The position numbers were made by a program, and so were the translations under genes. The notes under the pieces were generated by a model. The model was not told the origin of the DNA and did not search any database. It saw nothing but the letters and a program-made list of their open reading frames with translations. From Archilochus colubris (Eukaryota; Chordata; Aves; Apodiformes; Trochilidae), in contig CM041115.1 of assembly GCA_023079485.1 (NCBI GenBank), positions 25,979,505 through 26,043,504 of the forward strand: DNA of 64,000 nt. The letters are read 5' to 3'. Shown here one piece after another: positions 1 to 21,665 of the stretch; the stretch's first letter is position 1; each line of letters starts with the position of its first letter.

Positions 1-2229
1 TTATTAGTAAAAACAATAAAGGATATTTATCTGTAGGCCACCCAAGTCCTTATCCTTTACTTGCATGGGCTTTGGGCAACTAAAGGTATGCTTATCCTCT
101 TTTAATTTGACATTTCCTTTTGCAGTCTTTCCTTTTAAATCACTAAATTGAATTAACATTGTGGTTTCAGGTCATGAAGGGGCATCTCACATGAGATAAA
201 AGTAGTCATTGCTATAACTCAGTAATTATACTACTGTCTTGCTTCTTTGAGTGCTTATTCTTCTCTTTTTTTTAATAGATGTAATTTATATTTCCATAGT
301 GTCTTAACATTGCCAATGTCCAGTGCCTCTGCAGTCTTTCTACAATTCCTGGTCTGTATAGAGGAAGTAGTATGCCTAAAGGATACTTCACAGTCAGCAT
401 AGTAACTGAAAGAAAAAAGTGCCATAAAGATTAAAAACACATCCTCGGTTTGATTCTCAGTCTGCCCAAAAAGATAGTCAGTTGCTGTTTATCCCACAGT
501 CTATCTTTTTTTCAAATAGTTCAGTGATGAACTTCTTGAAATTCAGCCTTCAAGACCACTGTAAAAGGAAAATTTCCTTTCCAACTCAATATTCTGAATA
601 GCAGTATAAGCCAATCATCAGGATAGCATGGCAAAGATACTACCTCCTGAAAATCAGTAGTAGATGTAGCAATACCCAGGACTTTTGACCCTTTCCTGAA
701 GAAGATATAGAGTGGAAGAACAGGGCATAATTGTGAAATCCTTTTGTAATCTCTAAGCTATGTAAAGATGTGTAGTGGATAGATAAGGAGGAAGGGTTTG
801 GGCACCACATCCTAGAATAGGACTGATAAAGGAAGCTACAGCAAAACACACTGGTTTCATGTCAGTATCATTGGGACCATATTATATGTTTAAACATCTA
901 TATGTGTCAAACATAAATAAAAAAATAAAATCACACACCAGCACACATACAAAAAACTAAAGGATGTACATGTGCCAAATTTGAATTTCAGAAATAAAAT
1001 TATTCTTTAGTTTATCTGCATTCTTGTCCATACAGAAACAGGACAGCTGCAAAAGAAGCATCATAGTCTGTTTCACCAGATAATGGTGCCCTCAGATGTA
1101 ATTTTCAGCATTCTATTGATATTATAGAGCTGAAGGCCTAACTTCAGAAATAATAAAATGCCACAACAAGTAGGTCTGCTTTCTGAAGTGTAATGTAATA
1201 TATTTTTTAACGTCTTGAATTTCTGTGCTAGCTTAGTAAGGTTTTAAAAAAAGAAATAACTGCAATTTCAATACATTTTTAATTTGTTGCTTTACTTTTT
1301 ATTTTTTTATTCAGTTAAATCCTGTTAATAAATACATACAGGATCCTAAACAAATGCCCCAAAAGGAGAAAGGTCTTGCTTCTTTATTGTGATTATTCTG
1401 TGTGCTTAAAAAAGCACAAGAGGAAGGCACTTACACACCTGCTGCCAAGGAAACTGCAACAATAATCAGGGTTCAAAATCAGCGTTGATTGTATGCCTTT
1501 CTAGGTCTAGGAGAAAGTAGATGAACAAAGTGTTTTAAATTGAGCAGGAAACAAAATTAAAAGGAACAGCAGGTGGCAGTGCTAGTAAGAGCTTAGTTTC
1601 TAATGTGTGTAACCAGCCCGTGAATACTTCCAGTTCTTCAGGAAGTCCGCCAGTTCTTCAACAAGGCTTTAACAAGTATCTTATTTTTACTTACCCCAAA
1701 AGTACAAGATTTCACCAATTTCGTGGTATTGCTCTTAATTTTTGCTGAAGAAATGAGTAAATTTCAAAAGCTGAGGAACGGGTGAGGTGGGGGGGAAATG
1801 TAATATTGCTCTGTATTTATTTCATAATTTTCCTTTTCAGCACCACTGCTTCTTTAAAACTGTGGTCTCTATTCCAGCCTGTAAGCCTCTTATTCTTGTC
1901 GCATTTCCCTATAGAGGAGGAAAGGGCAGAGAGGGGTTAACAGCATCTGTCTTTCATTTAATTGCTGCACTAGCATTAAATTGTGACACCTGGTCAGCCA
2001 CACTAATTGATGAGGGCATGTTAGAGTACAGGAATGTTTATTCCAGCAAGGCTATCCAGATAACAGACCTGCTCATTTAGGAAATTATAGGGAAAGGGAG
2101 GAGCCAGAAACGAAAATATACCAAGACACACACTTGACAAAGCAAGAATTGAGACAGTGACAAGAAACAGCTAAACCATCAAGAAACTACAGCCAAAACT
2201 GTGAGGAATATTCACCTGGATTTTGCAAC
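1..2229. other. Intergenic, no gene seen
   Basis: AT-rich sequence with no open frame that looks like a protein family and no exon with convincing splice sites. The short frames at 255-440 and 640-849 (minus) and 1787-2080 (plus) show no recognisable domain. No RNA gene was recognised. Confidence 0.6.
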
Positions 2230-3030
2230 TGGCAAGTCTTAAAATCTAAGAGGCCCGTGCTGTGAGGTGAGCAGGAATTGATAGAGCGATACAGGCTGGT
2301 GAAGGGACATGCAGGGAAAGGTGGAGCAGGTTGGAACAAAAAGCAGGCAGACAGAAACAACTACAGAGGTCCACTGGGGTGCAAAAGAGGGCCAGTGAGT
2401 ACACTTGTCTGTCTGAGCCTGATTGCCATGCATCTTATTAATAAATCTTCTTCACTGCCTCTGAGCATAATCCTTCTCTGTCCCATCCATGTGAGCACTG
2501 CAAAGACCAAGAGCCAGACACTGGGGGTACCTGTGTGTGTGAGTGGAATTTGGTGCCAGCCATTGGAGTCAGACAGGTGATGCAGAGACCCTGTGGTGTA
2601 ACAGACAGAAGCAATGTGAGGATCCCAGCGTGACCTACTGGAGCAAGTAGAAGTCTTTAACTTCCAGCCACAGGACAGGAATGGTGCACATTCCTCAAAC
2701 TACCTGCTAGGAGACACCAGTGTGAAAGGCTCAGAACCAGTGGCTGGCACAGGACCGCATCTTGTAGCCCATGTGCCTGGTGCTGGCTGTCCATGAAGCA
2801 AGGATCCAAACACGGTGTGGATGGGTTATCACCAGCAAGCTTCAAGCTGGAGCAGCTGGTGAGTACAAACCCTGTCTTAGGGCAGGGATGCCAGGCAGGC
2901 CAAGGTGCCATGTCAGTAGACGGGGATTCTGTGAACTTGTGTTACAGTTCAATTCCATCCCCTGTACAACCGAGGACTCCTGGACTCCTCCAAGGTGAAA
3001 TTCAGACACAAAGTCTGAGGTCACTTGGCA
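2230..3030 (+). mobile_element. Candidate LTR and leader remnant, sense
   Basis: The stretch around 2430-2560 reads like the 3' end of a retroviral LTR. A polyadenylation signal (AATAAA inside ttaataaatcttcttcact, about 2440) is followed by a GT-rich piece, then by tggtgcc near 2550, which resembles the start of a primer-binding site. The GC-richer sequence to about 3030 could be a non-coding leader. No gag or pol frame is intact and LTR ends were not found. A different repeat class is possible; this is pattern recognition only. Confidence 0.3.
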
Positions 3031-3034
3031 TTTA

Positions 3035-3660
3035 AAGTCACTTTATTTGTGCACTAACAACTTAACCGGGGAGGCAGGGTAGAAGGGAAGAGAAAATAGT
3101 AGGAAAACAAAGTAGGAAAGAAAGAGAGGGGTATAGATAGGTATACCACCCACACGATCCAACAGTATCCTGTTGGCTGCATCCATAGTTGGGAAGCTTC
3201 AAGACTCTTGGTGGTAAAAGTCCATCATTTATTGTCCATGTCTCCTCCTCTTCCAGGAAATCTTCTGCACCGTCAATTTTTGGAACTGTTTTGCATTGCC
3301 CAGCCCCCTGTTGCACATGCCCAGTATCATCCCTGTGGGGGGTTCTCAGTAATGACCCTGGGCCCAGCCTCACATGCAGTGGGGTGTAGGCAGGTGCTGT
3401 CTAACCAAGTTTCTGCCATAATGATGCTTTTCAAGGTTTTTTTGCAGAAAACAGTTTTTGGCACTTTCTAAGGAGGGAGCTGCTGCTTTGTGGTTGGAGA
3501 AGTGTCACAGAAAATGTCTTGATGTTTCTCTGTGGTTAGCAATGTTGAGGCATAAAGCCCCCACACAGTCTCTTAAAAAAAAATGCCCTATACTAGTGAT
3601 GTTTGAGCTAGTTACTTAGGGGACCCTTACAACATGGTGTGCTTCTGAATATGGAAAGTG
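3035..3660 (-). mobile_element. Possible antisense LTR-like fragment
   Basis: On the minus strand an AATAAAG signal (plus-strand ctttatt near 3042) follows GC-richer, CT-rich sequence with no coding potential. This suggests the R/U5 end of an antisense LTR. Boundaries and family could not be fixed and no target-site duplication was found. Confidence 0.22.
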
Positions 3661-3769
3661 TCCCCTGTGTGCTGCACTACTGACCTTTCTTCTCTGCCAG
3701 CCCAGGAGGAGAAGGGTGCTGGGCTGCTTGCCCTTGTGTTTGTGTGAGTCGTTGTTTTGCTAGTTGAGG

Positions 3770-4260
3770 ATGGTAATGAGACTTGGGCACCGGAGTGAAA
3801 AGAATAGATGTGTTTTACTGGTGATAGCTAAATAATACAACCAAGTAAGAAAAATACAGAACAAAGTACATAAAGCAGACAGATAGAAAATATAGCGGGT
3901 AATGCATCAAATCATTACTACATTAAATAAATGATACTGATTAAGAGAGATACATCACCACTTGCATATGTTGCCATCATCTAGTTCTGCAGTCGCTGGG
4001 GAGCCCCGGTTGCAGTGAGGATTTGGAGAACCCTTCCTGGCAGATGGGAAAATCCTATGCAGTGTGTCCACATCTAGGTGAGGCATCCAAAGTCACTGCA
4101 AGAGGGTCCAGCCTTATACATTAAAAAAGCCCAGAAAATCAGGATGACTTTGCATATCACCTTATGCAGAAACATCTGGTTCATCTCCTGACCAATCATG
4201 ACCAGGACTGAGCCAGAGTCCAGGGTATGGTTGGCAGGGTTTAACATACTCTTGAGGAAA
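3770..4260 (-). mobile_element. Candidate solo LTR, antisense
   Basis: Read on the minus strand, this stretch has the order of an LTR. A U3-like segment with an octamer-like ATGCAAAG (plus strand ctttgcat near 4150) is followed by a TATA-like TGTATAAGG just downstream. A transcribed part and an AT-rich tail follow, ending near 3770. No internal retroviral coding sequence lies beside it, so a solo LTR is the simplest reading. The family was not identified. Confidence 0.4.
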
Positions 4261-4575
4261 AAACAAGTCAATTATTTTTGATAAATACTTTAACGTTTAA
4301 TACAAGTATGTAATTTCAATTGGTTTTGCTATTTCCCAATAAGTCAACTGGCAACGGGCCCAAGCCTTAGCACTACCATACAAGGACAGGATTCATCTAT
4401 AGATCAACTCCAGCTCGGGCCTATTGTCCAAGTCTTAGGTCTACAGTCTTCTACGAGGGTGTTGTCTAAGGCAAAGATTACGCATCTTAAGAAGGTCCAA
4501 GGAGGGAGTGCCACAAGTCTATTCACAAGATTTTAGCTGGATTGTCTCCTCCCTATGCTACAGTAAGGGGCAAGG

Positions 4576-4600
4576 GTGAGTGAGTGAGTGAGTGAGTGAG
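4576..4600. repeat. (GTGA)n microsatellite
   Basis: About six tandem copies of a four-base unit (gtgagtgagtgagtgagtga). It is a short simple repeat just upstream of the CR1 LINE. Confidence 0.9.
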
Positions 4601-4679
4601 CCTGGTTGTTACCTACTGTGCTGAAACCATTGCACGTGCATAAACCACACCCACTTCTCCATGTCCAGGAGAAAAGTAT

Positions 4680-6706
4680 ATCAACAAAGAGAAAGGAAGG
4701 AAATAATGCTAGGAGCCCTGCCTAGATGAACAAGGATATCCAGGACACACCATCACACAAAAAGAAACTCTACAAGGAATGCAAGAAAGGACATCTAGAA
4801 TGGGGGGCATATAGATGGAAGCTGTCCGAGCAGCAAGAGACCTGGTTAGAAATGTCAATGCTCAGTTAGAATCAAATCTAGCCAGGGAGATGAAGGAGAA
4901 TAGCAAAAATTTGTGTAGGTATATTAACAGCAAAAGAAGACTACAGATGGTGTGGGTTCCCTCAGAAAGAAAACAGGACAACTAGTGACAAATGATATGG
5001 AGAAGGCTGAGGTTCTCAACAACTTCTTTACCTCAGTCTTCACTGGAAAGGGCTCCAGCCACACCCTGAAAGTCACAGGAGATAATGGCAAGGGTTGGAA
5101 GGAAGAACTGTCCATGGTGAGTGAAGATCAGGTTCATGACCATCTGAAGAACCTGAAGTTGTACAAGTCCATGGGACCCAACAGAATACACCCACAGTCA
5201 CAGAGGGATGTGGTGGATGTGGTTGCTAAAATGCTGTCTATTATATTACAAAAGTCATGGCAGTCGAGTGAGTCCCCATTGACTGGAAAAGGGAAACATA
5301 ACCCTCATTTTCAAAAAGGGAAAGAAGGAAGATCCAGGGAACTATAGGCTGGTCAGTCCCACCTCTGTGCCAGGTAAGATCATGGAGCAGATCCTCCTGG
5401 AAGTACTGCTGGAGCAGAGAATAGTGAAGAAGAGTGGGTATTATCAAAAACAGTGGGTATACCAAAACAGCTTCACCAAGGGGAAATAGTGCCTGACAAA
5501 TGCTGTGGCCTTCTGTGAAAAGGTCACAACATCAATAGACAAGGGAAGAGCAACTGACAAAATTTACCTGGACCTCAGCAAAGCCTTTGACACAGTCCCA
5601 CACAACATCCAAGTCTCCAAGATGGTAAAATACGGGTTTGATGGATGGATCACTTGGTAGATGAAGAACTGGCTTGATGGATGCACCCAAAGAGTGGCTG
5701 TCAATGGGTCCATGTCCAAGTGGAGGCCAGTGACAAGTGGAGTCCCTCAAGGATCAGTGTTGGGATTGGTCCTGTTTACCATTTTTGTCAGTGACAAGTA
5801 CGGTAGCACCGAGTGCACACTCAGCAACTTTGCTGATGACACCAAACTGTGTAGTGAGGCTGACATGCTGGAGGGAAGGGATGCCATCCAGAGGGACCTT
5901 GACAGGCTGGAGAGGTGGGCCTATTCCAACCCCATGAACTTCAACAAGACCAAATGCAAGGTCCTGCATCTGGGTCGAGGCAATACTAAGCACTGATACA
6001 GGCTGAGCAGTGACTGGACTGAGAGCAGCCCTGAGGAAAAGGACTTGGGGGTGCTGGTGGATGAGAAGTTCAACATGAGCCATCAATGTACACTTGCAGC
6101 CCAGAAAGCTAACTGAATCCTTGGCTGCATCAAGAGCAGCACAACCAGCAGGTCGAGGAAGGTGATTCTCCCCCTCTGCTCTGCACTCATGAGGCCCCAC
6201 CTGGAGTACTATGTCCAGTTGTGGAGCCCCTAATACAAGAAAGACATGGATGCGCTGGAGCATGTCCAAAGAAGGGCCACAAGGATGATCAGAGGGCTGG
6301 AGCACCTCTCCTATGGAGACAGACTGAGAAAGTTGGGGTTATTCAGTCTGGAGAGGAGAAGGCTCTGAGGAGACCTTATTGCAGCCTTCCAGCATCGGAA
6401 GGGGGCCTAAAAGAAAGCTGGTGAAGAACTTTTTTAGGATGTCACGTAGTGATAGGATTAAGGGGAATGATTTCAAACTAAAAGAGAGTAGATTTAGATT
6501 AGATATTAGGAACAAGTTCTTCACCATGAGGGTGGTGAGACACAGGAACAGGTTGCACAGAGAGATGGTGGAAGCCCCATCCCTGTAAGTTTTTAAGGCC
6601 AGGCTGGACAGGGCTCTGAGCAACCTGATCTGGTGAGAGGTGTCTCTGCCCATGGCAGGGGGGCTAGAACCAGATGATTCCAACCTGGAAATTCTATGAT
6701 TCTATG
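4680..6706 (+). mobile_element. CR1 LINE, 5'-truncated and decayed
   Basis: This is the 3' part of a chicken-repeat-1 (CR1) retrotransposon in sense orientation. Its ORF2 pieces are spread over several frames. An upstream segment (4952-5347) is followed by the reverse-transcriptase core at 5661-5996, which contains GVPQGSVLG and the catalytic-loop FADDTKL. A run ending KCKVLHLGR follows. Stop codons and frameshifts (for example TAG just before 5661 and TGA near 5995) rule out activity. The copy ends in attctatgattctatg at 6691-6706, the tandem octamer typical of CR1 3' ends, with no poly(A) tail. It lies upstream of the NUDT12 promoter and has no visible host role. Confidence 0.93.
5661..5996 (+). 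pseudogene. CR1 reverse transcriptase fragment
   Basis: An open frame of 111 codons inside the CR1 element. It has the palm motif GVPQGSVLG, the FADD box (the catalytic aspartates of non-LTR reverse transcriptases) and the thumb-side run KCKVLHLGR. The polymerase needs far more sequence and the frame is closed on both sides, so this is a relic. Confidence 0.88.
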
Positions 6707-8120
6707 TCTCTTAGACATAAAAAATTGAAAGTATTCTCTTCAAGTTTCTCCTTTTAAGAATTTAAAGCAAACAAAACAAAAACCTTGAAGCATCTGGAGT
6801 CCCTGAACAGGTATTTGCTTTGGTAGAACCTAAACTTCCTACTTTTTGGCTCCGAGTAACATTAGGAACCTGTTTTCACAATAAATGTACATTGCTAAGC
6901 TTTTGCAGGTGTGGTTATGTAACAAGTGTGGACCAACACCTCAGAATGCTTCTCTCATGTTTGTACTAACATTCTGCCATCTTTTAGTCTAATAGGAACA
7001 ATATTGTGTGCACTACAACCTTATTCTGCCTGCCCTCCAAGTCTTTTCTGCCTGACACTGCAGTCAGTACTCCTAATGCTACATTCTTTACAGCACATAA
7101 AAATTTTCCTTCAGGCTACAGCATAAAATGGATAGAACATCAGAGCATTCAGGTATTACTCCCTGTTTGCTGCTTGCAGTAATCAGTAAGCCTTTTGAAA
7201 AGACTGTCTTTAGTCACTATCAATACATAGCCACCAGAGCCTCCTTCAGGATCAAAGTAAATTAGAAGCACAGCATCCATTTTCCATTCTCACACTGACA
7301 ATTTTACTCAAACTCCAGAAGCCTTACAAATACATTTTAAAAGTAATACTCCCCACTAATAAACAGCTAACAGTCTCAGTTAGGCCAAAGCCTATAATAG
7401 CAAGTATTTATGAATTTATGACAAAAGTCAGCAAAGCACCACTTGTTCTCAGAGAGGAAAAAACCATCCTTTTCAGGGACATTACTACTGCATACTTTAA
7501 TTCTAAAGAATCAATAAACTGCTCTTAGAAACTCCAGCTTAGTGATTATAAAGCTCTACATATTCACAGTAATTTGAATATTTTATCCCGCACAATAACT
7601 AAAACTGTTAGCATAAATAAAACATTTTCAAACTCCTGAGTTAATATGGTATGATAATTTTACATTCATATTCACTTTTTTATTATGGTCAGTGACATTT
7701 TAGTTATAGATTTCTGATCATACTTTCCTAGTCTTCTTCAGTACTCATTGCAATTTGAAAATTACACTGCTCTTCTCAATACATTAGTACATGCAATAAC
7801 CACACAGTCTTGCACAATCCCTATTATTTAAAATATTGTTATTTGTGTGGCACATAAATTTGGAAGAGGCACATGCTGGGGAAAGGAACACACAGAAATT
7901 CTGAAATTTAAATCATAATGCTGATAAAGTTAGTGTCCTGCAAAGCCTACACTTTCGAGAGTCACCAGATAGAGTCAGACCATATCAGCAGTTCATACTT
8001 ATTGCCAGCCTAGTATAAAAAAAGGTTTCTTGTGAGAACTTTTACATGAATACATGTCGAAATTACAACAAAATCAATTTTAAAAGAACAAAGTAATGTG
8101 CTTTTAAAGAAATACTATCC
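6707..8120. other. Intergenic, no gene seen
   Basis: Unique-looking AT-rich sequence with no recognisable exon, RNA gene or repeat family. Confidence 0.55.
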
Positions 8121-8124
8121 ACTA

Positions 8125-8470
8125 GGAAGTATCAGAGAACTGCCAGAGTTGGAAAGGACCTCTAAGATCACTGCCTCCAACATCAGCTCACTTTCTGTCG
8201 GGCAGCTACTCAGCCACTCTTCCCAAAGACTGTAACGTTGCATGGGGTTGTTGTGACCACAGAACTTGGATTGTTAACCTCTCGGTTAACTTGATGGTAA
8301 GGATGTTAACATGATCAAGGATGTTAAACCACATATTACTGACCTTGGCCCAATGGTCCAGCCTATCCATATCCCTTTGCGCAGCAATGAAAATCAGTGG
8401 AAAGAGAACAAGGCAGGACAAAGTTTGGCTCTGAAGCCATCCAATGGCAGGACATATAGCTCAAAGGCAT
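8125..8470 (-). mobile_element. CR1-like fragment, antisense
   Basis: The plus strand carries gttggaaaggacctctaaga, which matches the reverse complement of the usual CR1 3' region. Further on, tggtccagcctatccatatc and a minus-strand frame reading AQRDMDRLDHWAK resemble the [10 protein letters not shown] run of the CR1 at 4.7-6.7 kb. The copy is old and interrupted. Confidence 0.65.
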
Positions 8471-11450
8471 CAAAATCCCCCAACAATGTTCATATTTTCA
8501 CATAATTTCAATGTGCTTAGAAGACACTGCAGAAGAAGTGGATCCAAATCGAATACATATATATGCACACGTATCTCCAGATAAAGCTCTCTTTTTAAAA
8601 TAAAATAAAAACTTGATGAATGGGTACATTAAACCTTCTGAGATCCACATTGCTCAAGTTTATGAGAAATAATTTTATTCAATATTTTAAAGCATAATGG
8701 AAAATCTATATCAAATATTAAAAGAGATTCCTGAGTTGCTTATTCCTGCTTAATAAAAATGCAACTAAATATTATACAGATAGAAGAACTGCATTTACCT
8801 TAACTTGCATGTCCCATCTAGAAAACAATCAGTTTTGCAAAATTTTGCTGTAGCAGTACCACCACTGTACTTTGACTTCCCAAATACTACTAATTGGTTG
8901 GGGTTTTTTAAATATATGAAAAAGCGTGTATGGACAAAAAAACACAACCTCCCCCCCAAGCTATACAACTTCTACTGTAACAATTAATTTGAACTCATTA
9001 CATAAATAACATATTCTAAAGATTATGAACTTGCTCTATACCAAAGAGATTTTTCTTCCAAAATGGAACACAAACGTATATATATTTAAAAAAAAATTGA
9101 CACCTTGCACTGCACTTCTGTAAAAGGTAAAGAGCTCCTGAAATATTAAGAACAAGAATTTCTTAATTAGGAAAGAGGCAGAGACAGACGCTTCTGTAGG
9201 ATCCAACATATATATTACTCCTATTGTCAAAACTTCCTGAAGGCAAATTAGGGGAGAAGGAAGAAGGAGAAGCAGGACTATTCTACTAGCAATAATACCC
9301 TAATAACACAAACAGGATTTCATATGCCTTATGGATACAATATAAACCCTACATTTTGTTGAGGAGTTTAAATGAAAGAAGCTTCCAAGTATCTAACTGA
9401 TGCATAATTCAGTGTCATACTAAAAGAGGTAACCTGACATCCATAAACACAGAGAAAAGTTCGAAGGCAGAAAACCTGAAGTTCAACCTGAAACTGGAAA
9501 TTTCCACTGACATTTTGAATCTTTAAAAAAAAGATTTATTGTAAGAAAATAGCTTAATACAGTGATTAAATACTGGAGTGTGAAACTATGTCACATTGTG
9601 TATGTCATAGTTGATAAGGGTAGTGCCAGAAGCACCTCCAAAGACAATAAAAGCCTCCCCAAACCATACCTGACCTTCTAGTCTATAGCATCTATTTCAC
9701 CATGTAGCAGTATACTGATCCTACAGAAACCTACAGTACCAGATTTTTTCTGTCTATAGATTATACGTAACTTGCTTGAATACCTATGTGAAAGAGATGG
9801 CATATTCATTGCCTCATACAGGCATCACTTCTGAATGCCAAAATATCCATCCTTTAGCTTACTTTCCTTCACAGTATGCTGCCCAGGATTTAGAATGCTT
9901 TATTTTTCTTGAGTTGTACACACATGGAGAACAGGTTTCAAGCTGTTATCCACTAATTAGTCGAGTAAACAGCACAAAAACTGCATTACCTCATGTAAGG
10001 AATCAAGGAATCCATTACAGTTCATAATCCAAATCCATTCATAAATGGCAGACTGAAGACATTACTAAAAATATAAGCAGAACTGTGCTGTCATCTCATC
10101 TGTTACAATGATAAATCTGGGGTTTCTTTGTTCAGCCATTAATCACCACATGTAGAATATAATTACTTCAGACATTAGCTATGGCATCAGCAATTGGTTT
10201 CACACCATCCCTTCACCAAGTAGAAACAATTGCTTCCAGGTACATGATCCACATCACAGAGGATATGGCTAGTTTCCAGCTAAGTGAGTAAAATTATAAA
10301 CATATCCCTTACCTTTTTTATTTGTCCCTATCTGGAAAAACACTCCTGACCAGTTCTTCATGCACATTCACTAGTTTGCATCTGAATTGTTTCTAAGGGG
10401 AGTTTTAACCCATATGGCTGACCATGATAGGAGTTTTACCTCCTATGGCTGACTTTCTGCTTAAGAAGCTTCTGTAAGAGTATAGAACTTTAAAATACCA
10501 AGCATGGACTCTAAAGTCCGATTACCAAGGAGTTATAAAGCCCACACAATACACGCATAAGATTTGTACTGTCTATTATGTTCAACAAGCCACTATGATG
10601 CATGAGAGGCAGCTTGTAATATTACCTATCTAAAAATAAAAAATTAAATTTTGAATGGCATATGCTGAAGAGAAAACCTTACAAGAACTTTCAAATTTAT
10701 TAAATTAAATTATTTATTTATTTATTTATTAACTTCCTATTATGACTTTTTAAAATGGCATCTAGGTTAAGTTTTTTCTAGCCACGACTGCATAACAATT
10801 AGATGTGCCCATTACCAGAACTGACAGGACCTTGTCACAATTTCTCTCTTCCTTCTTGGCTTAACACCAAAAATATATGGCACTGTGCTAATACACACAT
10901 TTGGGAATATATTATGTTTTCTTAAACCAAGGCGTAAAATTGGAGTTCTTTGGCTTTGAAGATAAATGGCACTGAAGAAATTTTAAGACGTGGATCTTCC
11001 TAACTGAAAAATTCCAAAGGCGAGCAGAAACAAAACTCCAGCATTTTTGTTTCCAAGAAACAGGATTTAAAAAGAACTCTCTGAAACCTTAGGCCGACAT
11101 CAAGAGTGCAGACTACCTCGTGTTGGCCTAAGGCTTGTCTCTTGGTAAAAAATTCCGTAAATCAAACACACGGCGTAAGTACTCACCAGAGACAAATGCT
11201 TCAGAACAGACCCAAAATAATTTCTCTAGGAGTCGCATAGCCTTGATTTCCACAAGCCTTTCTTAGAATTAACATCACACGCGCTTTTTTTTAAACTATC
11301 TTGTCGCTTGTCTAATTATTCCAACTTCTCCACAAACTATTCTTGCCTGCTACTGCATCTCATTTGATCCACTTTTCTTCTAAATACCTGCATATTCTCC
11401 TGATACCTGGTTTTGCCTTCCCCTACACAGTGAAGCAAACCCAGAAAGGT
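8471..11450. other. Intergenic, no gene seen
   Basis: AT-rich sequence with a short (ATTT)n run near 10,708-10,731. Open frames here are short, lack homology I recognise and lack credible splice context. Confidence 0.55.
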
Positions 11451-11499
11451 TTGCTTTTTGTACCTATACAGTTTCCTGCCTGAAAGACAAAATGGTTCT

Positions 11500-12310
11500 C
11501 CGCTTTTTAGTCTCTCGAGCAAATATGCCCCGTTGGCAGCAGCCACCTGGCTATCTGCCGGCTGCTCCTACCAGACCCTCCTCCCTTACAGCGGCCCAGT
11601 CCGCACCCGCGGACTCCTTCCCCGGAAGGCCGAGGTGGGGAAGGTCAACGAGGACCAAGAGCTGCAGTACCGCACGCAGCCAAGCCGCGGGGTGAGCCTT
11701 CCGGGCGGCCGCGCCTCACGGCACACCCCACAGACACCCCTCGCTCCCCTGCGCCGCACAGTCGTGGGGAAGCCGCGGGAGTAAATCGTGAGGAGCCGGG
11801 TAGGTGCCGCCCCGTTACTCACGGTAACGGAGCCCCCTGGAGGTGCCGGCAGCAGCGCCACTGACAAGGGGGCTAATGCGCGGTGCGATCCTTGCCCTGA
11901 GGTGCCCGCCGTCAGCACTACCACAGCCCCCGCTTCCTCGCCGCCTCGGGGGCGACGGAGCTGCGTCCCGCGTCCGCCGTGACGAGAGCCGAGAGGCGGG
12001 GGATAGCGATCCCCTGTCGGCAGCTGCTCCGGCGCAGGGCGCTTGGGGGCGGTGCGGGGATGGGGCCGAGTCCGTCACTCGGACGGGGTTTTGACAAAGT
12101 CGTCGCTTTGTTGGGGCTGCTGTGGAAAATGGCGTGCGGCTGCGTGATAGGGAAGCGCTGTTGGTGCGGGCAGCGACACGTGAGGTTTGGGTAACAGCAG
12201 CCGTCCCAGCGGCCCTGCCCCGGGGCGGAGCGGTGGGCGGCCACCGGGACGCAGCAGAAGTTACTGAAGTGATCCGTGACCGCCTGGAGGAGTCCCTCGG
12301 CCTGGGACGA
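11500..12310. promoter_or_regulatory. NUDT12: CpG island promoter of NUDT12
   Basis: Base composition changes sharply from AT-rich to GC- and CpG-rich (many CG steps, runs such as gccgcctcgggggcgacgg near 11,940). It returns to AT-rich after about 12,310. It lies 0.4-1.2 kb upstream of the first NUDT12 coding exon, where a housekeeping-type TATA-less promoter and non-coding exon 1 are expected. One possible donor is cgg|gtaggt near 11,800, but I cannot place the transcription start. Overlapping open frames on both strands are side effects of low stop-codon density in GC-rich DNA. Confidence 0.8.
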
Positions 12311-12713
12311 GGGGTTAGTGGGTGTTGTTCTCTTGAGATTATTTTTCGTTGTTTCCAGATTATCCGAGATTGATTTTTTGGAGTAGAGTTTTGCAGTGTT
12401 CTGTCTTGTGTGTGTTAGTTTGGGAAAACAGAGCGTGTTTTTGACATTCAAGTAAGCTCCATTTATATAAAATCTTTCCTTAAGCCTCTTTAGAAATGTT
12501 CTTTATTAGGATTATATTTCACTGTATTCGGACATGTGTGGGACTAAGATTCAGTTGGCGGTAACAATGTCATACTAATTGTAATTTGTTGTGTCCATAC
12601 TTTTTGATGATCATATTACCTGTCTAGCATTAATTGTTTTACTTAAATCCCTTTACAAAAGATAGATATGTTTTCAGGCATTTCTGTTGTCTTTTTTTAA
12701 CTCAGTTGACACA

Positions 12714-21487
<8,774 letters not shown>

Positions 21488-21665
21488 TTCAAATAATTGA
21501 TTTATTAGAGTTACATTATTTCTTCTAGTGAATGCTATATTAGGAATAAATTAGAAAGAATTGTTTATCTAGTAAATATGCCTTAATTTATTGTGTTCTT
21601 GCAAACAATGCTAATAGTCTTCCAAAGCAGAAGGTTATAAAATAAACTGGGTTTATTATTTTATC
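21488..21665 (+). terminator. NUDT12: NUDT12 3' UTR with candidate poly(A) signals
   Basis: AATAAA hexamers lie at 21545-21550 and 21641-21646, about 60 and 155 nt after the stop codon. Further AATAAA-like motifs occur near 22,200, so a longer 3' UTR is possible. Which site is used cannot be told from sequence alone. Confidence 0.6.

Noticed and set aside
5754..6305. 183-codon minus-strand frame
   Set aside because: It is the antisense shadow of the CR1 reverse transcriptase on the plus strand.
11337..12451. Long overlapping frames on both strands in the CpG island
   Set aside because: GC-rich DNA has few stop codons; none of the products resembles a protein family.
12687..12713. In-frame ATG upstream as the NUDT12 start
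   Set aside because: It lies before the splice acceptor at 12705; the ATG at 12714 aligns with the family start.
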